64,000 nt of DNA, taken from NCBI RefSeq assembly GCF_910592395.1, contig NC_088324.1, positions 15,650,953 to 15,714,952 on the forward strand, written 5' to 3'. This DNA is from Lineus longissimus (lineage: Eukaryota; Nemertea; Pilidiophora; Heteronemertea; Lineidae). The position numbers were made by a program, and so were the translations under genes. The notes beneath the pieces were generated by a model, which made no database searches, was not told the origin of the DNA, and was given only the letters and a program-made list of their open reading frames with translations. Position 1 is the first letter of the stretch; the number at the start of each line of letters is the position of its first letter. Positions 25,082 through 37,700 of this stretch are shown here, one piece after another.

Positions 25082-26607
25082 CTGGGCACATTACGTGCAC
25101 GTAATAGCAATTTCAATCAAAAGCTTAGGCTTTCCATCTATTTTTTATTAGAAAAGAATGTACATGTATGCCTAATTCAATTCGTGCCATACACATTATT
25201 GGATGGATTTCGTTTGGTAATGAAATTCCTCGTGTCTTAATTAAAGATGCATCGATGCCTTACCAAAGGTACAGTGTTCTTAACCTGATGCCGTACACTA
25301 TTTGTTCAATTGTAATGCCTGAATTGAGGCAAACTCTGAGATATCGTGACACGCTCTACCTGGGCAATACTTCTTGTTGACAGCAGACATCTCACATCAA
25401 AAACCTATTTTCCCCAATTATCAAGCTTCTCGAGACTACTATAAGAAGTAGTCGCCCGTTGAAGTCAAACAAAGCCAATCAGGACCAAGATCAACCGATT
25501 TATCGCTAAACTTGTCTTACTCGATAACAAAGGACGGATGTTTCTTGCCTTTGTGGGCGAAGGCTTGTGGCAGAACGTTGTCTTCGCTCTCATGGACAAC
25601 ATTTCTTAGGGAATTGAATTGATTTTAGTATTTTGCACCAATAATACTATACATCAACATGAAACATTTCTGCCGCCATAAATGACATATTGTATACATA
25701 AAGGCCAACAATGCTGCAATCAAACCAATTGCTTTTACCGTCTCTAACGAGCCTCAGAGTGGCCACTCAGGCTGAGCGTCACTCAGCTTATGTAACGCAA
25801 TGACGGCACTGCCGGCTTGCAGGTCCATCCATGCCAGACTGACTGAAGGTGACAGGTCGGACGAAAATTAGAATTTGGTATTATGGTTTGGGTCAAGCAT
25901 TACATTACCCATAATTGACAAATATATCATGTTACTAACTTCAAATCAGATCACAACCGCACGAAGCAAGGGACTCAGTACATGCTATTATTGGGCATCT
26001 TGCTCTAATCGTAGACGAAAATCAATGTCATTTGCTTGAAACTAAAGCATTGAATAAAACAACTGAATTTCTTCTCAAACCGTGATTCTAAGTTGCAGAT
26101 TAAGAACAAGACAAGTTAAGCTCATGTTCGGGGCTTTCATTGCCATGGAAACACCTTAGTTCAATTTCAAATCCTTTTAGTTTTCGACTTTGAAACTGCA
26201 GAACATCCGAAATCGATTAATTATTTTCATATTATTTTCTTTAAATGGCAGGGAAATCCGGCAGACTTATTTCCTCGTTTCCTCGTATATTGATATGATG
26301 AGGTCATATATAAAGCGCTTCCATAAATGACAAAACATGACTTTAAAGAGAGAGGATTTTTGCAAAATTTAGCGAACGTAAACAAAACACAAGACTAGAG
26401 CATAAGAGTTAAGCCCTCTGAAATACACAAGCCATGTCAAAGACCGCTTCAAAACCACTGCCGAGAGTCATATATACCTATCCGTACTAATCAATACAGT
26501 AGCATGTGGTACATGATTGTTAGTAGCGTCTCCACTACTGCTTCTTAGTATTGCGGAGCCATCGAACTGAGATTTTGATGAAAAATGGATTCTGATTTAT
26601 TGTTTAC

Positions 26608-27020
26608 CAACCACTTTCCCTCCAGAATAAGCAACACCTAGTGATGATCTCAGCCACTTGCAAAATATGCCATAACTGCGCTGAACAAATAGCTAATTTG
26701 CCTTTCATCAAATATGGATTATCTAAGCATTCAGAAACACATGCTCATATTTTGCCAACACAATATTGAGTAACGGAGATTTCTTCAGTACTCTTTCAGC
26801 TACTTGAGAAAATGGCTTACTTCAAACAATCAGGCATCACATATAAATATCGCACCTTTGGGGTGCCTCGCATGGTCACTTGAATTTCTGGAAAATTGAC
26901 CACGACGACATCCTGATATAAAAATCGCTTAATGTGGTAATTAACAATGGCTTGGCAACTCACCAGCAATTGCGCTTTATGGAACTCTTTGTAAACAGAA
27001 TACAACATTCTAGCTAGTGT
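26608..27020 (-). CDS. Three linked exons of an unrecognised minus-strand gene
   Basis: Minus-strand exons in phase. 27020-26964 (acceptor AGACCCACAG, strong donor GTGAGTTGC) encodes TLARMLYSVYKEFHKAQLL. 26912-26856 (acceptor TTTTTATATCAG, donor GTGCGA) encodes DVVVVNFPEIQVTMRGTPK. 26675-26608 (acceptor TTCAGCGCAG, donor GTAAAC) encodes LWHILQVAEIITRCCLFWRE plus SG. The first two are exactly 57 bases each. All junctions are phase 0, and the third exon leaves in phase 2. The alternation of short exons and helical sequence matches the clusters downstream, so these may be 5' exons of the same gene. Family unknown. Confidence 0.45.
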
Positions 27021-28440
27021 CTGTGGGTCTAGGACTTTTTTCTAACGCATGCCCGATATGACCGCCAAGACTCCAATCTACAGGTTGGTTGATTTACACA
27101 AACAGCCAAAGATATCCACACTCTCTCTTGGTTGATGGTTATGCGACCTGACTGTGATTGACTGACCCATCATCATGAGACAGGCCGTAAATGGTGAGAA
27201 GACATCACCGTTAGTATCAATGGTTGATTGTGGACCGGTACAAGAGTGACAAGACAACACTATGGCAGATGTATTCATTAGATTTATAAGTCATGTCATG
27301 TATAATGGAAAGGTTTACGTTCCACGATCTAAGTAGTCATTGGTGTACGGAAGAACCAACCATAATGAGAAGAGCTTGCCAGTTCTACCCCACCTTGAAA
27401 AGCCAACGCTGTCCTCGTTGAGGGGAAACTTGTCAGAGAGTCTTTACCTTGGTGTTCCTTTACAAATGATCAATGCTTGGCTACAAAACATCTTTACCAC
27501 AAAACATAGAGGAACTGATGAGGACCAAGGCTCCTCAACGAACCTCAATTAAAGAGTTAAGCACAGGAAACATTTTAGTATCTGTATTTTGTTATTAAGG
27601 TTTTTTTTAAAGTTTTTTTTTGGTAAGTTTTTTTAAATGTCAGTGGTATAGGATCAGAGGGGCCGGGGGTAAGGGGAGTATAAAAAGAAAGCTGCAATTA
27701 AACTGATACCGGTGTGCTAGAAATGGATTCAACTGCCCCCTCTCACGATATCCAGTCGATAAAGTCGCTGAATGGCAAAGAGAATGGCTCTTGTGACGGT
27801 TACTGTTGACCTAAATCAGGTCCTGTTGAGATGGCTACGATTGCTCATAAAGTGAATGTTTTCTGAAGGCTCTCACGAATACTGACTGGTCTCTCTTAAT
27901 AATATCATCAAGAATAAGTAATGTAATCAAGACGAGAGGTGTTATTAGCCGGAATGGTAGCATTTCTCCTTTGAATCATTGCGCCGCTATCCCACCATCT
28001 TTAAATATCATTTGAAAATTGTCTTTGCCAGAGGCAACTTACGGCTTATCTTAAGGTATATACCCATTACCGTAATACATCAAAAGTACGAAGGTTTAGC
28101 AGGTGATACCTTCTTATAAATTTTGATTATGATGTTGGATTGTGATATTAAAGGCAGGTGATTTCTGAAAACCAATTAATGCATCCCAGTTCCTCTTCTC
28201 TTCCTGCCCATTATCAGTAAGAAAGAAAAACACTAAAGATAAAGGGGTACACATGTAGTTTATAAAGCAAATAACAAGTTAATCAAGAAAGGATTTTAAT
28301 TGTTTCGCCGTTTCTGATCCATTCATTTTTGGGTGTACAATTGTCACCGCGAACTATATCCTTCTTCTTTTCACTAATACTCGTACTTGTCTTGTTTAGG
28401 CTTTTCTCAACCAGGCCTATAAAATCAAGAAGGCATCACA
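27021..28440. other. No gene called
   Basis: A minus-strand stretch around 27120-27278 is open and protein-like but has no good donor. A T-rich run lies at 27601-27635. Nothing else recognised. Confidence 0.4.
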
Positions 28441-28449
28441 TGAAACCCT

Positions 28450-29060
28450 GGAGTAACCTCTACAGCCAGACACACCCCATGTGAAGTCAACATGTGGAGC
28501 CAAGCGTCACACGTGCCAGATAATGCACTCCATATATTGATTTCTTTATCTATTATCTTCCTACAGATTAGTTCTTTACTGGAATCCCTAGAGGTCGAGT
28601 CGTCACCCAAAGACCTGTACCGAGTTACAAACATCCTATGTGAGGTTAAAATGTGGAGTCCACCGTGGAGAATAATGCTTTCATTATATTTATTTACATA
28701 CATCACCTTGCTTTAGGTTTAGTTCATTCTATATCTACTCTACTTGGACGTAGAGTCGACACCCAAAGACCTCCGTGGAAGTGACAGAGTTAGGGACATA
28801 GCCCACGTGAAGTCAAAAGATGGAGCTATCTACTGTGGAAACATATAATGCTCTCCGTTCTTTGATTTGTACATCATTTTCTTCTTTGTTTTCATGTTTA
28901 GTTCTTTTTGGGACCCCACCGACGTACAGTCGTCACCCGATGACTTAGAAGTGACAGAAATAGGCCCATCCCACGTGAAGTCAACAGGTGTAACTTTCTT
29001 GTGTGAAAGATGATGATGCTCTCCATTATTCCTTCATTTCCTTTTTTTCTCACTTCAGGC
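28450..29060 (+). repeat. Degenerate tandem duplication, 3-4 units of about 150-180 bp
   Basis: Each unit shows the same ordered blocks: a pyrimidine tract and AG, AGTTCTTT or AGTTCATT (28570, 28721, 28900), GAGTCGTCACCCAAAGACCT or a close variant, CACGTGAAGTCAA with GTGGAGC, and TAATGCTCTCC. Units are much more diverged than in the satellites of this window. The blocks translate alike in one frame (VESSPKDL, VESTPKDL, VQSSPDDL), and each follows an acceptor-like site. They could be duplicated exons or an old minisatellite. Confidence 0.55.
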
Positions 29061-29668
29061 TTTTTCTCCTGATGGCATCTCGGAAACGAAATGACAACGT
29101 ACATGTAGTCAACGGATGAAGAGCGAACGGATTGGGCGTATTCAACAGGATTAACGAAACATAGGGTCCAATGATGGGCAATCGATGTTCAACGCAGAAC
29201 AGATTCATGGACGAAATATTCGTGTCCACAGTATGAAAGGAGGAGTAAATGGATGTTAAAAGGAGTACGCCAACAAAGCCTTGACGAATTTCTCGTCACG
29301 ACAGTGGATATAGAGTAGTCTAGTATGATTCTAAAACGCAGCAGTTGTACAAGTCCTTCCAGACCACAAACAAACAAGGTTTAGCATGAACGGTACACAA
29401 ACATTGGGAATATTCAGTGTTGATACAATATGCTTGGATATTTCAAATCATGTTGTGTTACCTTGATTTACTACTGGCTATTGATGGATCCTTTTTCAAC
29501 CAATCAGGATTCATAACGATGGAAGTTTAATAAAGGACAAGTTATTGGGCTATACCGAACTGAATTCGTCTTGTTATTGCAAGATGGCGTAGTCACATTG
29601 ACTACTACGCTGCCATTCAAATTGCCCGGAGTAAATCCTACGATAAACGAACTTGTTCACTTTTTGGC
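29061..29668. other. Upstream region of the class C receptor
   Basis: Presumed promoter and 5' UTR of the gene starting at 29669. I cannot single out a core promoter element. Confidence 0.4.
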
Positions 29669-32600
29669 ATGGAAGTCATTACGTTTCTAGTTTTTGCGTT
29701 CAACTGGTTCGGATTCAGTTCGAGTCGCATACCTGATGTGTCTGGGTACTACCCTGATATCTCAGGGGGTGTGGAGTTTGAAGAAGGAGACGTCATCATA
29801 AGTGGGCTCTTTGACTTGCACAGGTATGACGAAAGAAATGCCTGTGGGTCACAGGTGGATATCTCGGGAACCTATCGGGCGTTGGCGTTCAAATACGCTG
29901 TTGATGAAATCAACAAACGACATGACATTCTCCCCAGAGAGAAATTGGGTTACGTGTTTCTAGACTGCTGTAAGAAGGGCACAACATCTTTGGCTCGCAG
30001 CCTCTACACAGTTCCAGACAAACGATGGACGAAATCGTGTCCGGCTAGTAAACAAAACCAGAGCTGCCTCGGTGGGTTTGACTACTTCCCAATCGTAGGC
30101 AGCATCGGCCCGCAGAGCAGTCTCATTGCCAGGCTAACCACATCAGTCCTTGGATTATTTAACATCCCCCAGATCAGCAATTACGTCACTAGTGATGAGT
30201 TCTCATCACGTGATAAGTACCCGTATTTCCTGCGGACAGTACCACCTGATTGGTTCCAAGTCGTAGCAATGAAAAGCCTGTTTGAGAAATTCGGTTGGAA
30301 GTACATATCTGCGATATACGAAGATGGGTTTTATGGACGAGCTGCCATCAAGAACCTAGATAGAGCGTTGGGGGAGATAGGCGCCTGTTTTGGGATTAAT
30401 GAGATGGTGGACCACGCCACAACAACATCACAATGGAATCAAATCGTTGATAAAATCGTTGACCACGAAAAGGCCAAGGTCATTGTCTTGTTTCTGTACA
30501 GCAAACCGACAATGACCTTCATACAAGCTTTACGGAGGAGGAATCTGCAGGATGAGTTCATTATCATTGCATCTGATTCCATCTCGGTGCTAACCTCAAC
30601 GCCCAAATATATGGACATCTTACCAGAAGGGATGATGGGGGTAGCCATTTCTGGAAAACCAGTTCCCGACTTCAATGACTACTTCAAGTCCTTTAACACA
30701 GCTGCGGCTAACAAAACATTCATACTGCGCGACTTCTGGGAGCAAGTCTTCAACTGTTCCTTGTCTTACGATGCACCAAATATCTGCCATCCTGATTTAG
30801 TTTTCAATGATACGGATAGCTTTTCCTCCGATCCTCTAGTAGCTGTTGTGATCGACTCAGTAAACGTGATGGCCAGTGGTATTGAGAATGTGATAAAGGA
30901 TAAATGTCCACGGGCTATGGGACGGGATATCAGAAGTTGTATGACAGGGTCAGATTTGATGTATAAACTTCGGAATATCTCGTATAAGGGCCACACAGGT
31001 CAGATAGAATTCAATGAACACGGAGACCTGATGGGTCGTTACGATATCTTAAACATTCAGAGGACTGGTGGAAAGGTTAAAGCAGAGCTCGTAGCAATAT
31101 ATGACATTAAAACGGAAAGGTTGCAATTGACTAGTACAGAGATACGCTGGCCTATGAATTTGAATGAGACCCCGATACCGGAGTCACTATGCAGCAAGCC
31201 CTGCCTTCCAGGGCATCAGAAGATACAGCGGGATGTCCAATGCTGTTGGGAGTGTAGACCATGCAGGGAAAATGAATTCACAGTGGACAACCGCAGTAAA
31301 TGTGTCCCTTGTACAGAATTGTACTGGCCCGACCAAGAGACCGTCACAACGTGTATAGAGATAGAACCCGTGGTGTTAGAATGGGGTGATGTCGAGAGCA
31401 TCGTAGTAATGGCACTGACTGCAGTAGGGCTAGTGCTGACTCTAGTCATATTCGTTCTTTTCACTAAGTACAGAGACTCCAAGTTGATCAAGGCGGCCAG
31501 TATTGAACTCATGTACATGATCCTGTGGGCAATCTTCTGGTCCCTGCTCATGGTCTTTTCATTCCTCAGTCGTCCCGATGATATCTCGTGCTATGCAAAC
31601 TTCTTCGGCTTCAATGTGAGCTTCGCCTCTTCTTACGCTCCATTACTGGTGAAAGCGAGGAGAATCTTCGCCATCTTTGCCTCAGGAAAGAAGACTACGA
31701 AAGCGCCCCCTATGATCAGCTCGCAGAGTCAGGTTGTCTTGTGTCTTCTTTTAATACTAGTACAGGTGAGTGGTGACCAATTTTGACATGACAAACACAG
31801 GTTTCACAAAAGACTGGTCTTCCTTCTTTGAGATAAGAACACGATGATTCAGGTTCCATGATTGCGCAGGCAACACAGACGTTGATCATAATGTTCAGTA
31901 TTCGAAGAGCTAATGAGCAATACTCGAATTTCTGTACCGATCACCCATTACAAGCCCTGATTTGCCACACTTGCGGGAGCAAGTACTTGTAACCACACGA
32001 TGGGGTCATGCCTCGATCAGATCGGGTTGAGATCATATGATGAAATAAGTCTAGACCACAAGAATGTCTTCTTGTGAGCGTTCCAATTATGTCGTGCCGG
32101 TGTCCACATGGTTCATTACTGGGAGAGTAAGAGTACTACTACATGTAGTACATTGCCTGCTTCACAGGATTTATCATAACGATTCAGTTGTCGGGATTTA
32201 TGAAATGATGTCCCATTTCAGATTCTAATCTGCGTGACCATTGCCCTGGTCGACAAGCCATTCCCTCAGAAACTCATGCCAGTGGCGACAATCAAGATGG
32301 TGGAACTGGGCTGCCACGCTTCGACTTTGATCATCCTCGTCCCCCTTAGCTATAACCTCATCCTGTTGATAGCCTGTGCCATCTATGCCTTCAAAAGCAG
32401 AGGAATTCCTGCAAACTTCAACGAGACCCGTTTCATCAGCTTCAGTGTTTACACGACGTTGATTCTGTGGATGGCGCTGCTTCCAACATACTACACAGCT
32501 AACAATGAACGATTCAAAACAATCTATTTGACCCTGGCGATGATAATACATGCCTATCTTATACAAATGTCTTTATTTTTACCTAAGTTGTATGCAGTGA

Positions 32601-32749
32601 TGTATCTGAAAGAGGACGAGATACTTGTTCAAGGAATACAGGGCAGAAGTGGCAGCAACTCGGACAATGGGCCTTCCATTGCAAGGATGCGTACGCAGAG
32701 TGATGCAACTGTGCAGAGATACTGCCTCAAAAACATTCCACAAAGTTAA
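29669..32749 (+). CDS. Class C GPCR, metabotropic glutamate receptor-like
   Basis: Two exons, 29669-31765 and 32222-32749, join in phase 0 (CTAGTACAG/GTGAGT ... CCCATTTCAG), giving 874 aa. Residues 1-18 are a signal peptide. About 45-500 form a Venus-flytrap ligand-binding domain (IGPQSSLIA, FNIPQISNY, FLRTVPPDWFQ, GWKYISAIYEDGFYG). About 507-565 are the cysteine-rich NCD3G region (CSKPCLPGH, CCWECRPC). Seven helices run from about 575 to 830. FKTIYLTLAMIIHAYLIQMS in helix 7 and the preceding NETRFISFSVYTTLILW are typical of class C. An Asp after VPP and the Tyr of GFYG match amino-acid-backbone contacts of mGluRs. I do not see the usual basic residue for the distal carboxylate, so the ligand may not be glutamate. 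The extracellular domain and three helices share one 2.1-kb exon, and the only intron interrupts helix 4. The cytoplasmic tail is short. Confidence 0.92.
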
Positions 32750-32926
32750 TCGACCACAGGGACTGGCATTTACCAAGAGATCTTGTATGTTCTTGGATGC
32801 ACAATTCCTTTTCGATATTCGGAGAAAAACGGCAAACTGTTTCCAAAACATTTTGTAACATTTTCCAGTATATTTGGAAGTGTCAATGACATACTGTAGA
32901 AATTGCATTAGGTGGCCGCCACATGA

Positions 32927-32932
32927 AATAAA
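32927..32932 (+). terminator. Poly(A) signal of the class C receptor
   Basis: AATAAA 178 bases past the stop codon at 32749. Confidence 0.6.
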
Positions 32933-34790
32933 AAGGGCTATATTTGCATCAAGACATGATCAGGCAAAATCCATTCAAATGAAGCTGGAATACAGGGGGA
33001 GAGGATTCTATTACTCTGCGCTGTTAATCTCTGGTAAAGAGGTCATAGAACTACACGGTCATAGACATAACAGCTAATTGTACACAACTGACAAGGCTTG
33101 AACTTTCTTATTTCGTGGGGCGGCCACTTCGTGCAATTTCTACAGTTAAAATTTACTATGCGCCGATAAGGCAGATCAGAGAGTAAAATATTCAAGAGAA
33201 GTGGGCAGATCTGAATTCATCTACAATATGACATTTGCTGATTACCCAAGAATCTCATTTCAGTTGAGAAGTGCGGTGAAAAATATCACACTCCGTATAT
33301 GCAAGTATTGAAAAGCGTGACATTTTCCATTGCCTCGCACTGTGGATATTTGTCAGGTTGCAGATTATGATATACAAGATGACAAGGCCTTAATGGGCTG
33401 TGAATAACCACGAATAAAGATGATTTATATGCATCTTTTAATATTCTTAACTCAGACAACATAACCACGTTATTCACGCTGGTCATTTAATATATCTGCT
33501 ATGATATGTTTCGGGGAAACCCCAACAAGGCTCTCAGCTGATTGGACAAACGAGAGAAAAGTATTTGGCATTTTTTTATTATCTTTCCCGTCATTAGTCG
33601 GTTACCTCTTCCTGTTCCAAGACTGTATGACCTCCTTTCAAACATATGAATATTAAACACAGGACTACTTGGAAATTTATCGGTCTGACCTCTGCAGAAA
33701 TAAATAAAAGGCCACGCAAAAAGAATACTTGTTCTACGCTACATTGTCATCGATCTACCTTGAAAAAAGTTACGGCGAGTACCTAAAAAGTACATTTGCC
33801 ATTCTTTAGCACAACTTCCTCCTGATCGATGGGACTCTATTATGAAACTTTGTATCATAAGCTCTTCCTAAAGTGGGTTGGAGGCCCAGTGTAGGCAGCT
33901 TGATCAACAAATCTTTGCGTTCACATTGGTCCCGGCAGTGGCACAATCGTTTTTAGGATGCAGCCTGGTGATCAACCGTTCGAAGAAGAGTTCGAAAGGC
34001 TCAGCTCGCAGAATGACAACCCACACCATTACAACTCAACTACAGGCAAACACCAAGGTCTGACCGCCAGCTCGCAGCTGGAATGACCTTATTCATGATA
34101 ACTGTAGGTGCACTATCAAGTCAAACAACAGGAAAACGTCATGGCCGGGCCTATTTCTTCACTGATAAAGCTGAGTTTCCCAATAAGCTAATCAGGTCAT
34201 TAATTTGGCGATAATTACGCCAGACCGATGATTAAGATACCGGATGTCCTGTTGACAATCACAGAGACATTATATTGTTCTCTTTGGAAGGACGTACTCG
34301 ACATCACCAGACGAAACGAAGTGAAATGACTCAGTGAGACAGAAAAGAAAGCACAGTTACAACGAGTAAGTATACACGCAATTGGTAGGCCTATTCAATA
34401 ACAACATGCCGCTGAGGCTCGGGTTATCCTTACCCGTTACCGTTTCCCAAAGCAAAGTTGCACTTTTTTAGAGAATGGACTGTCCCTTCGACGACGTATT
34501 CGATATGCCTTTTAGTTTAATCTCTGAATTACTGATCCTTGTAGAACCATACCTCAATCCGTCACCATACAATAGGAAAGGATATATTTTCCAGGAAGTG
34601 CGGATTTGGCTGCTACACAGGCTTCATAATTTTACTTTGATTGAAGCATTGTTTCCTCACCAGGCTTTTACCCCTGTTCGTAACTTGCATCCTCCGCCAC
34701 GGGTCATCGACTATGCTTCACTGACCAAGCCTTAAGTTTGATCTCAATTATATCTTTCTTTCAGTGTCGTTAGACAAAGCATTGGGCGAC
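32933..34790. other. Intergenic region
   Basis: Between the receptor and the factor B-like gene. One plus-strand frame (34475-34735, 86 codons) is open but has no splice or domain support. Nothing else called. Confidence 0.5.
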
Positions 34791-37700
34791 ATGTTACTTG
34801 TCGTCACAGCTATTTTAGCATTAACAGTAACCACTATTCAAGGTAAGCCAATGTTGTCCAAAGGACCCGGTTTCATCAAGATTGTTTTTGGCACCATTTA
34901 GTGACATTTTTGTAAATCTTTGAACTAATGGATCAGCTTCCCCACGACCGTAGCTGGAAATACTAGTAAGCATATTTGCGAGTTCAGCGATGATTTTCCC
35001 TGAAGCTCACCGAGAACAAAAACCTCTTGTTTGTCCACTACGACATGAGGGATATTTCAGCCTATGGTGAGCCTAAGGTTGACTGAGGTTAAGGTTTTAA
35101 GGTTGCCTAATGTTGACTGCGATAGTTGACACGAAACTACTTCCCGGGTGTTTCCCTCCTACCCCTCATGAATAAGAAAACGAGGCCGTTTTAAACTGAC
35201 TACAAATGTATATCGTTGAGGCACAGCAATCATGAAAGGACTAAGAAATACCGATATTACACGAGCCTCTAATTCCTTCACGGTTATCATCATACCTCCC
35301 TCTCATCACTTCGCATTTCTTCCCATTGAAGCCTATTGTTCCCAACCACTTCCACCGCAAAATGGACACGTGTCTTCACTCCCCGGACCAATCCGCGAAG
35401 GAAGCATTTCAAGGATTTTCTGTAACACGCATTACAAGATCAGCGGCACAGATGACACAATGAGAGCTATCAGATGCTTGCCTGGCGGGGTATGGGAGGC
35501 GTATCCTCAATGTCAGGGTAAGAAGTCTCCGCAACATCGCTATACTGTCATAATAAGAATGTAAAGCAGCTGTACATTATGTACACGAACAAAAGTCAAG
35601 CTGTGATAGGTCGAAAAGAAGACATGCGATTTCAAGTTATGTGTAAAAATGCCGCCCAGCTTACACTGGTTAGTCCATCTTGCATATAGGTCAATATGCA
35701 TGTGTCTCGCGCCTTTCTTCCGAACCGCTATTGAGTCACAGATGGATGCAGTTCTAAGCCTAGGCCGGTCATAAGGGTCCTCAGACATGTATTGCATCGG
35801 GAGGTACAAATTAAACGATACTTAAGCATCTTTGCAAGATCACCTTGTCAAAGATATACTCCTTTTTAAACGATGTACAGCATAACCAATCTAATTCACC
35901 ACTTGACCTTCAGCGAAAGTCACGTGCCCCACTCTACCACCGAAGGCAGGGGGTACCTGGATACTGACTGGCCGCGGCCCAGGCGACCGATACAGTGTGA
36001 CCCGAGCAAGAGCAGCCTTTCAGTGCAACCCAGGACACTTCTTTGCAGGCCCGAGAAATAACTCGGTTCCACAACAGATCGTAGTGCACTGCGGCAATGA
36101 TCTTCAATGGGCTGGGCGTTGGACCCGGCGCATGAACATGCCAGGATTCCGATGTTTGGGTAGGTTGCGTGAATATCGTCCATTGACAGCATATCTGAGT
36201 CCTGGCAATCACAGTAATAATAACCCATGTTTTCGAGCCTGTTCATCACTCTGATTACATCGAATGTCATTCACGGAAGGGTTTTCTGCGGAAGGGTTTT
36301 CAGACTCCATACCGATAGGTCGTAGGTTCGACGCACATAGGGGCTACACTGTTCATTGCACTCTCATTTCTAGGGAAGGCACTGCATGGTATACTGAAGT
36401 GTTTTGAGGAACAGTTCCTTCGAAAAGCCAGGCCTAGATGGCATATAAACATCAAGACTCTCATTTAGCCTAAAGGCTTATTGTCAAACAGCAGATCGGG
36501 TTTGTCTTTAACAGATAAACCACTTTTGTCAAAATATTCTTCAAAATATATGCACTTTCTCAATGTTTCCGTCCTCGACTTTTAGCCAGAGTAGACTGCA
36601 ACCGTGATCTGAAAGACATCGCCCACGGGACCCGTAGTGGATCGTGCTGTGCTAACAACAATACAATCACGTACAGTTGTAACAGAGGCTATCACCTCAT
36701 AGGCAGGAAGGCAATCACTTGCATTAACGGGAACTGGAACAGCCAAGAACCAAACTGTACTTGTGAGTACACCATTTGTACTTCAACGATTCGTATGTTT
36801 AAAAGTTATAGTGTGGTCGTCTCGAAGCAAGACCGTTCCTTCTTTTTTATCTCTCTCTTCCTAAACTTTAGTAGTGACGGAACTGACAGCAGGACCTAGA
36901 CATGTTGTAGCAAGGTGTGAATTCAAAACAGTAAAACTTGTAAAATCGGTAGAAGGTTTACGGGAGATATGATGGTTGGAAATATTATCATGTAATCGAT
37001 ATTATACTCATCGTGTTGGAGAGGGTATCTTCAACTCCTTGGGAGGAATAGAAATATTGCCTGCAACCTATGAAAGGAATAATGAGGGTGGAAGACCTGA
37101 GCGAAAACCGAAGTCACTTCTCCTCATTTGCGACCAAATGGTGCTTTATTAATAGACTCCACCAAACGCAGAAGCATACAATGTAGTACCCATGGCACCA
37201 CCTTCAGTCCGAGCGAACTTTAATTTGCAATTTTCGCATCACAGTGTATTAGTAATTTGTAAAGTCTATCAGGTCTTCATACTAACTTGCAGCTTCGCCA
37301 GCATGTTCAAAACCCCTCCCCGTCGTTGGGACACTTGCGAGATATCCTACTGAAAGTACGAAATTTGAACCTGGGACGAGAGCGGTGTTTTCCTGCAGCC
37401 CCGGCTACTTCTTCAGGAAGATTGAGACCGAAGTGGCGTCCGAGTCTGCAGATAACTACGATTATGGCGGAGAAGACACACAGATCGAGATTACCTTTGA
37501 TATCCTCCACAGAAGACTTAATTGTATGGGTCCGAATTGGAGTGGTCCCACACCAACCTGCAATGGTAAGCCAAGTTTTATTAGCAGATTACGAGGAGGT
37601 TACAGGTATAGGCCTAGAGGCCCACAAATCAGTCGTTGATAGGTGACTCATGTGACATCTTCAATATCATGTAATGAGAAACATGTTTATCCCTTATGAT

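Noticed and set aside
34475-34735. 86-codon frame with a faint likeness to the N-terminus of Harbinger-type transposases
   Set aside because: Similarity is too vague, there are no catalytic blocks nearby and no terminal repeats were seen.
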